Below, piece after piece: positions 24,021-37,717 of a stretch of 64,000 nucleotides of DNA. Below the pieces are notes generated by a model. The model was not told the DNA's origin and ran no database searches. It worked only from the letters and a program-made list of their open reading frames with translations. This DNA comes from Epiperipatus broadwayi (lineage: Eukaryota > Onychophora > Udeonychophora > Euonychophora > Peripatidae): positions 1 to 64,000 of the forward strand of contig JAQFVV010012669.1 of assembly GCA_028023455.1 (NCBI GenBank), written 5' to 3'. The position numbers and the translations under genes were made by a program. How positions within the stretch are numbered: the stretch's first letter is position 1; each line of letters begins with the position of its first letter.

Positions 24021-27000
24021 ACCTAGTTTCCTAATGCATTTCTTTATTACCTTTGTATTATTTATATATATATGACTATGGATATACAGGACTTTTTAAA
24101 ATTAACATTTAATTATTATTAATATAAATTTATTTTAGTTTGTACTAGCTATAATATTTAATTAATACGTATAAGTATTTCAGTTAACTTTTTATACATA
24201 TTTTGATATGAGTAAAATAATTCTTGTATATATATAGTGTAGGTTTATAACTATCTAATTTGGAGGGGGGAAACAAAAAAATCTAGGAAGCGGATGAATA
24301 TATACACACACATTTGTTTATTTATAGTCATATATTTTATGTACTTTTTTTAAAATTAACTTTGAAGTCCTTTGTGTAGTTTCATTAGCAAATAATGCAG
24401 TTTTTTTTTTTAAAATTTACACTACAATAAATTTGCCATTGATTAGATAAATTTCCTATATAATCTTTTAACCAATAGGGTTTGTAATTTTTCGACATCA
24501 CCATTTTACTGTATGTCTTTCAGATGAAAACCAGTCTTCTAGTTGAAATATAAAAGATAGCAGTTTTACATACAAATAATTTTCTTTGTATTTTATTTTT
24601 TGTATATATTTTCTTTAGTTACTCTTTATATATTTTTTCTATATATAGAAATGAACAATACATTATTCATTTCAATAAAAAAAAAATTTTTGTTTTCTTT
24701 CTTCTAAACAAAGTGATATGCAAATTTGGTTTTAAAAAAAGGAACTGATGCAAAAACAGAAGTAACTTTTCTTTTTATAAAGTCACTTTTTCTTTTCTCT
24801 TAATCAGATTGGGATATTACTTCATTCAAATTCCAGGATTTCACTATGCCTTGTGAATAAAAATGGAGGACACTCTACTAATAGTTAGCTATATCTATTC
24901 TGGAACACTTCTGAATGATATTTGCAACTAGAAATTATAAGACTATATATATTATCATCCTAAACAGACTTTTAATATTTGTCAGAAAAGGAATAAATGA
25001 CAATTATTTTGTTTTGATGTCTTATATTTAAAGTCTGATTTGTACTTTATTTTAACTAATCTGAATTTGTAAATAACGCTTGTCATCCAGATATTACTTA
25101 GAAGAAACTATTAGTTTAAAAAAAAGAAATGAATTTGTAATAACTACTATTTACTTGTTAAAATTATTTAAAAAAAAAAAAATATTATTATATATCACAT
25201 ATGTATGCTAAGCTTATGAATTTTATATAAGTTATTAATTTGAGAGGAAAAGGTAAAAAAATAAAGAAAGTCATGTAAATGCAATGTTCACATATAAATT
25301 GTCTAAATAACAAATAACCAGAATTAATAATGAAATTATTTCCATTAGTCTCATTCAATTATAGTTAAACTTATATCTGATTACTAAAAATTGGCTTTTA
25401 TGTAGGTGGATTTATTTATGTGCAATTGTTTATTCAATGTTTAACAGTTTATATATGTTTGCATTCATATGGAAGAATACATTCTTATCAGTTTAATGAG
25501 TTAAAAATCGATTTTAGATTGAGTTATCACTATACAAATTGTAGTTTATTAAATTAATTTTAAGACCAAAAGGATACTCCTTATAATTATTGTATAGAAA
25601 GTTTATTCAGTTAGGGTTAAAACCAAAAGGTTATCCCTTTATAGTTGTCATTATATAAGCAGCTATGTTTAGAATTAGGATCTGAAAAAAAAAAAACCAG
25701 TCCTTATGATTATTGTGATAAAGATAGCATTGATGTCTATCCCATTTAGAGCATATATATGTATAAGTACTGAGACATACAATTCAAAGAAATGTTATAT
25801 TTACGAATTCATACATGCATAGAATTATATTTAAATTTATTGAAATCAGGGTTAAAGGTATGGTGAATGGTTATAATATCTATGAATATATTGGTACTAT
25901 GATGCCTAAGGATTTTGTTAAAGAAATAAATTGCCTATCAATTAATGATTACACTTTGTAAATAAATTACTGTTACATGATTTGTTAATTTCATTTAAAG
26001 ATAATTTGTACATCCATTAAGTACATTTGTAAATTATTATTACATGATCTGTTATTTTGTTTATGTAAGATTGTGTCATCTATCAGGAGTAATTACGTTC
26101 TCTCCAAGTTAGCCCAGCATTATGAGGGGGGGGGGGGGCTGTGTAATTGTTATATTATTATACTATATAAAAATATTGTTTTAAATATACATGTTATGTC
26201 CTGATGCTTAAAGCCAGGTGGCACCCATATAATTTTTGTAAATAGAGAAAATGTAAAAATGTTGAACTACGCTAAGTTTGACCGTTACAATATATATATA
26301 TAGTCAAAGTAATAGAGTAGTAAGGCAGGCAAATTCTTAGAATAATGCTGCTGCATTATGTTGATGCAAATTTATTTTAAGCATTTGGATTTTAAAAAGT
26401 GGAGTGTAAGATTCACCAATGTTATTTGAAAGTCAATCAGATATTTCTTGTTTGATGACAAAGGGAGGTACTAAAAAATGCTTATTAAATCACACTATTT
26501 GTATAGAAAATTGGACATCATTTTTGGATAGAAAGATTCAGGTGTTTAAATTCCTAGCTCATCTGATAAATAAATAACGTTTTATATATAGCAAGAAAAA
26601 TTCAAGTAACGTTTTCATCGATTCAATAGCTTATGAAAATATGGAGTGCAATTCAGGAATGCTGTGGTAGTATATTTGCTTCCAATGTAGTGCTTAATCA
26701 TTATATGTATATTTCTTAAAGCATGACATAATATTGCTTTGGGTGTTTTAATGTGGATAAAATTCATCTTCATCCATTGAGATGTAATTTACATTATAAG
26801 GATTAATAAGAATATGTAAATAATTGTGCATATTTTCAGCTTTTTAAAACTAATTAGTATGCAAGTATGGCATTTATATAGAAAGTCAGGCTATTGTTTC
26901 TGTGAAGATTTTTATGTTAACTCATAGCTTATCTGATGAATATTTTTTTCCTGTGAAATATATATCTAATGAGAAAAGTCGGCCAGTTCTATTTTTCATT

Positions 27001-27400
27001 CATTTCATAATTTAGATGATTAGAAATGCATTCAGAAATGCTGTGAATTAATTTGATTAGTTATGTCCTTGCTTCTAGCATAATGGTTAATCATTAACAT
27101 ATGTATATAAAACAAAACTCTAATACTAACTGTAATTTTTAATATATTCAACAACATATGAATGAGTAACATTTATAATAAATGGAACTGAGATAGCAAT
27201 CATGTTATAAATTATTGATAATAGTAAAATAGTATTTAATAGAATAGCTGAGAAAATTGTGTGCATTTTTAAAATGTGATAATTTTATGGCCCCATTGCA
27301 TGTCTTATTATGATAATAAAATATAAATTTAAAAAACAAAATATTAGTAAAAACAATTTAAAAACAAAACTAAAATTATTTATTTAAAAAAAAAATCTTA
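24020..27400. other. AT-rich sequence with old degenerate repeats
   Basis: No coding exon recognised on either strand, although BPNT2 exon 3 and later exons should lie to the left of 27402. 25563-25740 holds three imperfect copies of accaaaaggatactccttat about 60-75 bases apart. 26555-26740 and 26925-27110 look like two diverged copies of a roughly 370 bp unit (tagctcatctgat..., aatgctgtg..., ttaatcatta). 26125-26138 is a G run. Confidence 0.4.
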
Positions 27401-27401
27401 C

Positions 27402-27567
27402 CAGTATATTCTTGTGTTGCATCTAAAGGATCTATCCAGATTGTAATATCTTGAAGAGGTACTATAACATCATTATTTATTATGTTATTCACAAGTGCAT
27501 TGGACTTTTTGGGCAATGAAATTTTATCTAGATCTACCGTTTCAAAGGAAGTTTCCTCCGATATTAT
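27402..27567 (-). CDS. BPNT2: BPNT2/IMPAD1 exon 2 (partial gene)
   Basis: A 166-nt minus-strand exon, bounded by ttttggtag acceptor and CTG|GTAAGATT donor. It translates to IISEET at the start and ITIWIDPLDATQEYT at the end. These are hallmark motifs of the inositol monophosphatase superfamily: the SEE glutamate and the DPLDxT aspartates bind the catalytic Mg2+ ions. WIDPLDATQEYT matches Golgi-resident PAP phosphatase (BPNT2, IMPAD1) more specifically than plain inositol monophosphatases. The enzyme hydrolyses 3'-phosphoadenosine 5'-phosphate in the Golgi lumen after sulfotransferase reactions. The exon begins in phase 0, continuing exon 1 (FPDIR|IISEE), and ends in phase 1 with G, which the next exon could complete to the expected Glu. 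Later exons (the GGxGxK and WDxxAG regions) were not found to the left. Confidence 0.88.
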
Positions 27568-30500
27568 CTACCAAAATATATTATTTTAAAGTTTTGTTAA
27601 ATTATATGTTTGTTTCAAATATTCATAGTTTTTTCATTTTTAGTTAAAAATTTTTTTAAATTATAAATTATATTATAAATGATTATGCAACAGAAGTAGC
27701 ACATTTTTTTTTAGCTTTCTTTGTCTAAAAAAACAAAATATATATAGTCAACTCCATTATGCTTAGTCTTCAACTCATCCATACTTTGATATTTAAAATA
27801 TCATATCACAATTATCAGCCAAAAAATAGATCTGCATATCAATTTGGCAACCTTCCCCAAATCTTTGTTTCTTAATTCTTTTTTGATCATATCAACAATT
27901 AAAAAAATTTTTTTTTGTGAGTCATTGTTTTGCAATTCCATATTATAAATTACATAATTCAACAATACAGAAGACTATTTCAGTTCTCTATCTAGTGTGT
28001 TTGTTTGAATAATCAATAGATGCTAACATTTACTAAATCTCTATCCAATGCTGTCCTATTCATATGTCCAGACTAGTTTTTGCTTATTGCGTTTATCAAT
28101 GAAGAATTTTGCATCTGAATCTATTACATTTGGATTTTTTGGATAATACTGAATAAGGATTTAACAAGCATTGATATCTAGCATTTATTGATTACTCAAA
28201 TTTACAAGAGGTTTTAGAACCAAAATAATATAAATGGAATTTGCTCCTGAAAAGCATTGCATATCTGGTTGTTGTGTGATTTTTTTTTTGGTTTTAATTC
28301 AATAACAAAATGAAAACATTTTTTGGAAAAGGTTCATAGATATATGAAATTTCTTTAATCAGAGTTCAAGTTGCATTATATTAAAATATGTTGTTGTCTT
28401 TTTTTTCTTTATGGATAATATATCAACATTTCTTTGGATGATCCAGACTGTTTTAGAATTTACTCTTCAGATAAAAACAATTAGGTATTCATTTTAATAG
28501 ATTCTTATATGTTTGAAAAGTTTAAAATAAATAAAAAGATATCCTCAGTTTTTTCAAGGACTATACTATAAAGTATCATTTCTGTAAAAAACAAAACAAA
28601 AAAAAAAAAACCCACAAGAGAGTTAAAATATTAGACATGTTCAAATTTTAAACAAAAAAGATACCCTCAGAAGAAATTTGCTTTTGATGATAGAATCATT
28701 CTATATGTTTCTTTCTGAAATCTACAAGTTATAAAAATGAGAAGGGGAGGGGATTCCTTTAAAAAAAAAAATAGTGACTTTCATAACAGTCACTTGGTAA
28801 CTTAGCCTTTAGTTTATATGAGACACTGTGACTGGATTTTATCAAACCTATAGTCATTGTTCATAGTAAACTTTACCTTAGAAATTTCAATACTCTTTAT
28901 TTTTGAACACAAGCTATAAGTATAATATCAGAGCAGCAACTACAATTTTTCAGAGATCTTAATTATAACTTAACTAATTTTACTCTTTTTTGGAACAAAA
29001 AAAAAATGGTTATAGCATGACAGCTTTAGCACATATTAATCACAGATTAATATGATACTTATGAAATTTTCTTAAGTAATCATTTGCAGAGGATATACTC
29101 AAATAAAAAATGCATTTTATAAAGAATTTGTATATTCCAGCAGTAAAAAAAAAAGTCTAAAACTTAAAACTGATTTTAAAGTTTTTATGCCATTATTTTG
29201 AATATTCTCATAGCAATTTATATTTTAGTCACTAGAAATTTCTTAAAGAATGTTCAATGCTAAGAGATGAAAGCTGTAAGAAAAATAAAATAGTTCCTGG
29301 CCCAAAAACAAAGTTTTTCCATTAAATTTAGGCTTGTTTTCAGAGATCAAATTTTACAAGTATACTTTCATGAATTATGATTATGTTATTAAATATTCTA
29401 GTAATTTTAATAAATCCACAAATAAAATATATATTGTCAATGCCACATATTAATAGTTGTATATGCTTTCATAGATTATGATTATATTTTTGAATATTCC
29501 AGTAATTTTAATAATTCCACAAATAAAATATTACATATTTTTGGTGCTACATTCTTAATAGCAATATGTTTATTCAAGAGAGTTACTACAATTATTAACC
29601 TGAGATTTTACAAAGATCACCATTAATATAAAGTTTTCATTTCTTTGATTATCAATGATTGATTTACCATCCATATGTCATTACACAAGCGAATAAAAGA
29701 ACAAACTTTTATCTGGTAGACTAGCATTGGTATAAGAGAAGGCAGTATTTTCAATTTTGCTATAATGATTTTAATAAAACTGAGTTATGAATTATTATTA
29801 TAGTATGTGCATTTGGAGTGTAATTCTCTATAAATATTACATTATTATTGAATATATGACTTAATTTGATTAAAGAATACAAAATAATTGAAGTTATACA
29901 CAGTAAATGCCATGTGAGATGTTAAAAAATAAAAATTATAGATGTATAAGAAAGGTAATATCCATTTCTGGTGTTCAAGCTTCTTTAGTTCCTGAGCAAT
30001 AAATCCTTTGATTATTTATTTAATGTAATTGTTTGAAATATATATATAAAAACTGTCACATAACATAATGAATTGTGTAATAACATTATATCTTTTCAAG
30101 AAGTTGGATCTTTTATAATTAAATTCTGCAGTTTGCAATGTCAAATTAAACAGGTTATCTTACGTCATTAAATTTTTATAGATGCCAAGTATTAAAAAAA
30201 TCTGAAACATTTCTGTATATTAGCTTAGCTATATTAAAAAAAGTTTCATTAAAATATTTCTTCAAACTTGTTTGCATTCTCTCAGTAGTAATATTTTTCT
30301 GAAAACATTAAATTCATCTTGAATAAATTACATTAGTTAAATGCTGAAATCAGACTACTATCACATAGATGGAAGATTATGAAATGACTATAGTAATGAG
30401 AATTATCTATAAATAATGAAATAACAGTGCCTGATCAAGAATATCTCATATCATCTTGTAGGATAAAAGGTTGTTTTACTAAAGTCTAGATATCATTTCT

Positions 30501-32205
30501 ATTGCAGTCTTTCCAGTTGCCACTGTATTCTTTTACTTTATTGTCTTTAGTTATTTAAGTTAGGGTAGGAACCAATTATCATTGACTTCTCATGTCAGTG
30601 GTTCCCCCACTCTATAGTGTACCAATTTCAAAATTACAAAAAACTAAGCCTTTACAATAGTGATCCAAATATTTGTTCATTTTTTGTCAAAACATCAATA
30701 ACAATTGCACAGTCATCACATAATTCCCTTATATCCATACAAGATTAAATAATGATGTACATCTCTTCATTATTCCATATATCATATTCATAAATACTTC
30801 CCTAGTTGCAATCTAGTATTTTTTTTTTTTTTTAAACACTTCCATTTATGATGTTCTGTGCAAATTTTGATTGGGATATTAATAATTGCATCATAAGAAA
30901 GGATGGGATATTTTTATACAAAATTATTCTTATCACTAATATTCCATTTTCTTAGATCTGATGAAATTATTTATTAATATTATTCATATACAGTATTATG
31001 TTCTAGGGAATCTAGGCTTTTAATTTTCAATAAGCAGCTCCTAACAAATCATTTGTGATACATTTATATTATACACTTTTAGAATCCAAATGTGCAATTA
31101 ATACAGAAATTAATTTACTCAAAAAAAATTTAATTAACCAGTCAATTAAATTGCTGATAATATTTATTTACAACCTTTGACATTATGTTAAAAGAATCAA
31201 CTAATCAGTTCTCTCAAAGACAATTTGTTTTATAATTTCAACATCATTCATCAGTTGTCCATGAATTATTTGCTATTTTATTTATAACATAATATGCTTC
31301 TCCACAAAAAAAAAAAGAAAGAATTAAAGTCCTAAAACTTATATTGTACATTAAAACCATTCAGGCATTATACAGGCAGATTTTAGTTCAAAGCTACACA
31401 TAATTGCCACGGTTAAATGAATATTGAAAAAATGATTAAAATGTGTAATATTATCAAAATAAAGCAAGGTTGTTTAATAAAAAATATATTCTACACCACA
31501 AACTACTAACCGTTGGCAATGGCAACATCTTGACCAATTAATGGAAAGCTATTTTAATAGCAGTTAACATATATTTACAATAAGCAATGTACAACTTGTT
31601 TCAAGGAACATCTGGACTAATTAATAGAAAGGTATTTTAATAGGAGTTGATGTATATTTACAATAAGCCAAGTACAAATTTGTTCCAAATACTACTACTG
31701 AATACACAGTAACTAAGATCAGGGAAATGTTTGTTTACCATGAACAATCACAGACAGTAGTCACTGATAACATCCCTGGATTTATTGCACTGAAATTTCT
31801 TAAAACAGCTCAATGATTGAGGAATAATCTATCTTCTCACCTCACTATACCACTCAGAGTCAATTGGTTTAGAAGAGTTTAGTGGAAAAAACACATTGAG
31901 GAATGTGATCACATTGTTGAATATAAAGTTTAATATCTTCAGTAACAGTGCATCAATCCCTTACTCTTTCAATGGCAATGTGGAAATTCCTAGTGAATTA
32001 CTTAATAGAAGGCACCTAGGAAATTTTTTATCCTTCTTCTCTCTATCATTAATTCAATGTTAGAAAAAGTTAATTTCAACTTAGTCTAGTTACGGAACAA
32101 TTTTAAAAATGTATAGATTAAGAGAACATTAATGTACTGTTATCAAGACATCAGGAGAGTTATGAGTGCAGATAGCATTCATATTTTTTAAAAAACAAAC
32201 AAACT
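27568..32205. other. BPNT2 intron 1, left part: AT-rich with local duplications
   Basis: Intronic on the minus strand. No exon or autonomous element recognised. Two local tandem duplications are clear: about 29353-29455 with 29467-29570 (115 bp unit containing attatgattatg and ccacaaataaaata), and 31531-31613 with 31614-31690 (83 bp unit containing atttacaataag). Long A and T runs are frequent. Confidence 0.45.
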
Positions 32206-32209
32206 CCAG

Positions 32210-32305
32210 TGTTATAACTCAATTTATCTTCAATTAATGGACTAGTCTAGATCCCATCTTATCTTGTTTGGATTATCCATTCATCACTAAGACCAATGAA
32301 TATAC
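32210..32305 (+). repeat. TRIM 5' LTR, first piece
   Basis: TGTTATAACTCAA through ccaatgaatatac; aligns with the start of the 3' LTR (38826-38920). It is broken at 32306 by the larger LTR element. Confidence 0.7.
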
Positions 32306-34504
32306 TGTACCGAGACAAAGTCGGTACAGGTATATACGCACACACACGAGCAATGTAAACACGCTATATTTTTTTCTCTTCTTTCACTTTCAACTTATGA
32401 TAAAAAAAATAAATGTAGTTTTCTTTCAATGCGTTATAAAATACACTGTAAAATAAAATGCTAATATTTCTGATTAAATAGTTAAGGCTTTCATACAATC
32501 TATTATAATAATATTCTCTAAAAAGAAAGAAAAAGTAAAATATAAAATACTACTAATATGCCATTTTAAATCTCAATAAGTGATTTCTCCTTGTATATGC
32601 CGCGGGGGTAATTAAAAGGGGTTTTGTTTTAGATTATAACTGTAGTGAAAGTTAAAAGCTTATAGAAGTGATTTGGAGACAGATTAAATGCTCGACTTTT
32701 AAACTAATGTAAGTTAAATTGTTCTCTTAAAACACGCACACATGTATGCATAAAAGGTGTGAATAAGTATGAATTTTTTCTAACTGAGATTGCATAAACC
32801 TAAGATTGCCTCAAGCATATGGATTGAGTGGACATTACGTAGGACACGGACCCCAACGACAACTCAAAGAATATTGAACTCTGGGTGGAGATTCGATCCT
32901 CAGATAATAACCAACCCATATAAATATGAATCTAAATTTTTTTCTTTAAACACTTGGTCTTTTTTACACTTTTTTCTGCTTATAGTTTTTTTTAAATTCC
33001 TCCGGAAGCTACAACTAGAACTTTTCTTTTTTTGCTATCCGGTTTATCCAATATGATCACTGTGAAATTAACATTTAGAGCGTCGATCGTCTAGAAAACC
33101 CTTCAGTGATTGACCGACGCTCCGCCGCCAGAACATCTCCACAGCTATGAATGATCAACAACAATACCGTCCGAACATAGTGCTCCAATCAGTCTAAGGA
33201 CGTTGTTCCGTTTAATATACAAGAATCGTCCAAACATACTACGCTGAACCTATACGAAATGAATAACCATGTATTATGGAAACATCATCTATCAGGTTCG
33301 AACCCTCACCAAATTAGAAGCAGCAGAAGACTAAGCAAAATCCTAGGTAAACATTTTTTTTTTTATAATGCTTCCATTCATTCTTTACGTAAACTTAAAA
33401 GGCAATCTCATAATTAATTAAATTCGACTTTCGTAAAACAAATATAAAATGATCCGTAATCTCTCATATATTAAATTTTATTATTTTAATCTCAACTTTC
33501 GTAAATAAAAATATCAGATGCTACATAGTCCATCATATTTAAATCTTAGGACTTTTCCAGTTATGAACTTTGATCCTAATTATTATTTTCTTTCGCAGAT
33601 AAATTATAACACACACCTACTTTCAAAATGTAAAAGAGGAAATATATTTTATCAGCCATGTTTATTATGCATAATATGTTCTTTTCTGTGCGAGTGCGAG
33701 AATGCGCGTATGTGCGTGCAAATAAAGCTATTAATCAATGTTTCATTTTTTATAATCAATAAATTTTTTTTTTATTTAAACTAGTCGAGCATTCCTCCAA
33801 TCATTTTCTATAATTAAATATATTTTTTTTGAAGTTATTATTAGTGTTAGCATTTATTCATGCAATTAATTATTTTACTTTTAAATTTGTCTTTCTTATA
33901 TTTTTTTTTATCTCTTTTAAATTTCATTCATAAACATCGTGCCGTAAGTCACGATGTTTACTTATTAGGTAGTTAACATAGGTTTAAGAGTTGGGAGGGC
34001 CTATTATTAATAAATATTGGATTGTACGATAAAAGGGGGGATGATATTATAAGCGGCTAGTTGTTTATGCTAATGATGCCTTAACCGAACATTCGTATTA
34101 GTTATAAATAACCAATGATCCCGTCCAATGCTTGGACCGATCTGTTAATCAACCGATCTTCTTATCCATTGGTTAATATTGTGTCATTTGCCAGAATAAT
34201 AGTCTTGAAGGCAATCACATCGCGACCCTGAGTGACCCCTATTGGTCCGTGCTGGGAGTTTGAGCTTATGGGCAGGGATTAGACTTCAAAATCGTTTTGA
34301 TATGACGTAAGATGATGCGAGAAATTAAATTATGAATCAAATCATCGTATCTGGCGCCCTCTTGTGTTGATAATGAACAACTATTGATATAAGAAAAATA
34401 AATAAATCTTTACGCTGTATCATGTTTGTTTTGGAGCTCACAATCCCTTTTAGGAACGGTTTAATAGGGAGCCGGTGCAAGGGGTAACAGGGCTCGGTAT
34501 AATA
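32306..34504 (+). repeat. 5' LTR of the 5.4 kb element
   Basis: 2199 bp. Contains a CATAAAAGG TATA-like site near 32749, an 11 bp hairpin at 33078-33122 (GAGCGTCGATC with GACCGACGCTC), a perfect B-box sequence GGTTCGAACCC at 33295, and a perfect 11 bp hairpin TAAACATCGTG / CACGATGTTTA at 33931-33960. Compared with the 3' LTR it lacks a 43 bp stretch near 34016. Open frames inside it are A/T-rich accidents and not genes. Confidence 0.85.
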
Positions 34505-35458
34505 AATGGCGCTTCCAAACGTGAGGCTAATATAAATAATGTTTTGGAGAGAAGCAAATCAAGACATTAGCCAAAAGCAGCCGAACCTCGTGAAAGACGC
34601 AAAACTGAAAAGAAGAAAAAATTTTTTTTTTCACGTAAACGAAAGTTTGGACGAATAGAAAGGGAAGGAAAAGGGAGAAAAGGAAAATAACAAACGGAAC
34701 AAAATACAGCGATTCACAATATCGCAAATCTTTTAATAAAACACTTGGAGCCGGAACGAAATAAATAAAAAAAAAAAAAAGAACGTCGCCGCCTTCGACT
34801 AAAATATATGTTGCTCGAAAACACACAGAGAAAGGAAGCGGATGCCGCCTAAAGAAAGAAAGAAAAGCCGGATCGCGAGAGTGCGCTATTATTGTTCCTT
34901 CCCTCAATATTTCCTATTGTGCTAGGAGGTACAGAGCTCAGATATTTTGAATGCTTATGGTTCTATAACTCAGATTATTCGCTACCTCGTAAATGTTGTA
35001 TTTTGCAGAGGGGACTTCGGAAATGACCATCCTCCTGCCTTCCATTAGATAGACCGTAAGAGAATGCCTATATGTTCGTAACCTTGCATCGCGGGACTTC
35101 GGAAAGGTCCATCCCCATGCCAACCTTCCACCCGGGGTGCCTGTACCAGACTGGGCAAGATATCTCCAATTATGGCACGCCCGCTCTTCGTAAAGAAAAA
35201 AAAAAGGGAAAAAAAAAAGAGGAAAAAAGAAGAATTTTTTTTTTGAGTTTAGTTCGCAAACGTCAAGTGTCAATCCGAGCCTGACCACATGACCTGCCAC
35301 TTCGTTTCTTTATATGAGGGGGAGTTGAACTGTAGGATAGTCGGCTAAAATAAATGATTAAAAAAATCACATGAAGCGGGGTCAAAAATAAGGAATTTTA
35401 TGATGAAAATTAAAATGCCAAGCCTCTCATTTTAATTTTTAGACGGATCGTGGGGATA
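34505..35458 (+). mobile_element. Internal region of the 5.4 kb element, no retroviral genes
   Basis: 954 bp. Starts with the primer site and ends with gacggatcgtggggata before the 3' LTR. It contains two direct copies of a gggacttcggaaa-type motif about 75 bp apart (35011 and 35094), each followed by a CCATCC-rich stretch, and purine-rich A/G tracts at 34600-34700 and 35190-35240. Minus-strand open frames (34527-34907 and 34938-35300) exist only because the plus strand is purine-rich; they show no known domain. Confidence 0.7.
34507..34526 (+). other. Primer-binding site, tRNA-Lys type
   Basis: Reads TGGCGC, then TTCCA, AACGTGAGGCT. The complement of the animal tRNA-Lys 3' end is TGGCGCCCAACGTGGGGCT, so the match is TGGCGC..CC.AACGTG.GGCT with a small insertion and one mismatch. 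Position, two bases after the LTR end, is the standard place for such a site. The imperfect match may reflect decay. Confidence 0.7.
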
Positions 35459-37713
35459 TGTACCGAGACAAAGTCGGTACAGGTATATATGCACACACAC
35501 GAGCAATGTAAACACGCTATATTTTTTTCTCTTCTTTCACTTTCAACTTATGATAAAAAAAATAAATGTAGTTTTCTTTCAATGCGTTATAAAATACACT
35601 GTAAAATAAAATGCTAATATTTCTGATTAAATAGTTAAGGCTTTCATACAATCTATTATAATAATATTCTCTAAAAAGAAAGAAAAAGTAAAATATAAAA
35701 TACTACTAATATGCCATTTTAAATCTCAATAAGTGATTTCTCCTTGTATATGCCGCGGGGGTAATTAAAAGGGGTTTTGTTTTAGATTATAACTGTAGTG
35801 AAAGTTAAAAGCTTATAGAAGTGATTTTGAGACAGATTAAATGCTCGACTTTTAAACTAATGTAAGTTAAATTGTTCTCTTAAAACACGCACACATGTAT
35901 GCATAAAAGGTGTGAATAAGTATGAATTTTTTCTGAGATTGTAATATGAGATTGCATAAACCTAAGATTGCCTCAAGCATATGGATTGAGTGGACATTAC
36001 GTAGGACACGGACCCCAACGACAACTCAAAGAATATTGAACTCTGGGTGGAGATTCGATCCTCAGATAATAACCAACCCATATAAATATGAATCTAAATT
36101 TTTTTCTTTAAACACTTGGTCTTTTTTACACTTTTTTTCTGCTTATAGTTTTTTTTAAATTCCTCCGGAAGCTACAACTAGAACTTTTCTTTTTTTGCTA
36201 TCCGGTTTATCCAATATGATCACTGTGAAATTAACATTTAGAGCGTCGATCGTCATGATGGGCTAGAAAACCCTTCAGTGATTGACCGACGCTCCGCTGC
36301 CAGAACATCTCCACAGCTATGAATGATCAACAACAATACCGTCCGAACATAGTGCTCCAATCAGTCTAAGGACGTTGTTCCGTTTAATATACAAGAATCG
36401 TCCAAACATACTACGCTGAACCTATACGAAATGAATAACCATGTATTATGGAAACATCATCTATCAGGTTCGAACCCTCACCAAATTAGAAGCAGCAGAA
36501 GACTAAGCAAAATCCTAGGTAAACATTTTTTTTTTTATAATGCTTCCATTCATTCTTTACGTAAACTTAAAAGGCAATCTCATAATTAATTAAATTCGAC
36601 TTTCGTAAAACAAATATAAAATGATCCGTAATCTCTCATATATTAAATCTTATTATTTTAATCTCAACTTTCGTAAATAAAAATATCAGATGCTACATAG
36701 TCCATCATATTTAAATCTTAGGACTTTTCCAGTTATGAACTTTGATCCTAATTATTATTTTCTTTCGCAGATAAATTATAACACACACCTACTTTCAAAA
36801 TGTAAAAGAGGAAATATATTTTATCAGCCATGTTTATTATGCATAATATGTTCTTTTCTGTGCGAGTGCGAGAATGCGCGTATGTGCATGCAAATAAAGC
36901 TATTAATCAATGTTTCATTTTTTATAATCAATAAATATTTTTTTTATCTAAACTAGTCGAGCATTCCTCCAATCATTTTCTATAATTAAATATATTTTTT
37001 TTGAAGTTATTATTAGTGTTAGCATTTATTCATGCAATTAATTATTTTACTTTTAAATTTGTCTTTCTTATATTTTTTTTTATCTCTTTTAAATTTCATT
37101 CATAAACATCGTGCCGTAAGTCACGATGTTTACTTATTAGGTAGTTAACATAGGTTTAAGAGTTGGGAGGGCCTATTATTAATAAATATAAGTAAATGTC
37201 AATAGAGCTAGTATAAATAATTCTATTGGATTGTACGATAAAAGGGGGGATGATATTATAAGCGGCTAGTTGTTTATGCTAATGATGCCTTAACCGAACA
37301 TTCGTATTAGTTATAAATAACCAATGATCCCGTCCAATGCTTGGACCGATCTGTTAATCAACCGATCTTCTTATCCATTGGTTAATATTGTGTCATTTGC
37401 CAGAATAATAGTCTTGAAGGCAATCACATCGCGAACCTGAGTGACCCCTATTGGTCCGTGCTGGGAGTTTGAGCTTATGGGCAGGGATTAGACTTCAAAA
37501 TCGTTTTGATATGACGTAAGGTGATGCGAGAAATTAAATTATGAATCAAATCATCGTATCTGGCGCCCTCTTGTGTTGATAATGAACAACTATTGATATA
37601 AGAAAAATAAATAAATCTTTACGCTGTATCATGTTTGTTTTGGAGCTCACAATCCCTTTTAGGAACGGTTTAATAGGGAGCCGGTGCAAGGGGTAACAGG
37701 GCTCGGTATAATA
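35459..37713 (+). repeat. 3' LTR of the 5.4 kb element
   Basis: 2255 bp, same landmarks as the 5' LTR (B box near 36468, perfect hairpin at 37103-37132, ending CTCGGTATAATA). Differences are few: a 43 bp extra stretch at about 37188-37230, a short insertion (atgatggg) inside the hairpin loop near 36255, a duplicated gagattgtaatat near 35935 and scattered substitutions. Confidence 0.85.
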
Positions 37714-37717
37714 ATAC

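Larger units (their letters stand above)
32306..37713 (+). mobile_element. 5.4 kb non-autonomous LTR element with 2.2 kb LTRs
   Basis: Two long direct repeats (32306-34504 and 35459-37713) flank a 954 bp internal region. Both start TGTACCGAG and end CTCGGTATAATA, giving short terminal inverted repeats. ATAC occurs on both sides (32302-32305 and 37714-37717), a 4 bp target-site duplication. The intact paralogous site in the TRIM 3' LTR (about 38912-38930) confirms that this block is inserted sequence. Two bases after the 5' LTR is a tRNA-Lys-like primer site, and gtgggga precedes the 3' LTR. The internal region contains no Gag, protease, reverse transcriptase or integrase; it is LARD-like and would depend on an autonomous relative. 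High LTR similarity points to recent insertion. Confidence 0.88.

Noticed and set aside
32790-33056. 88-codon ORFs in the LTRs (also 33518, 35946, 36690)
   Set aside because: Phe/Tyr/Lys-rich A/T translations lacking motifs; kept only because the two LTRs are near-identical.
34527-35300. Minus-strand ORFs of 126 and 120 codons in the LTR element interior
   Set aside because: They arise from purine-rich plus-strand tracts, have no domain, and run antisense to the element.
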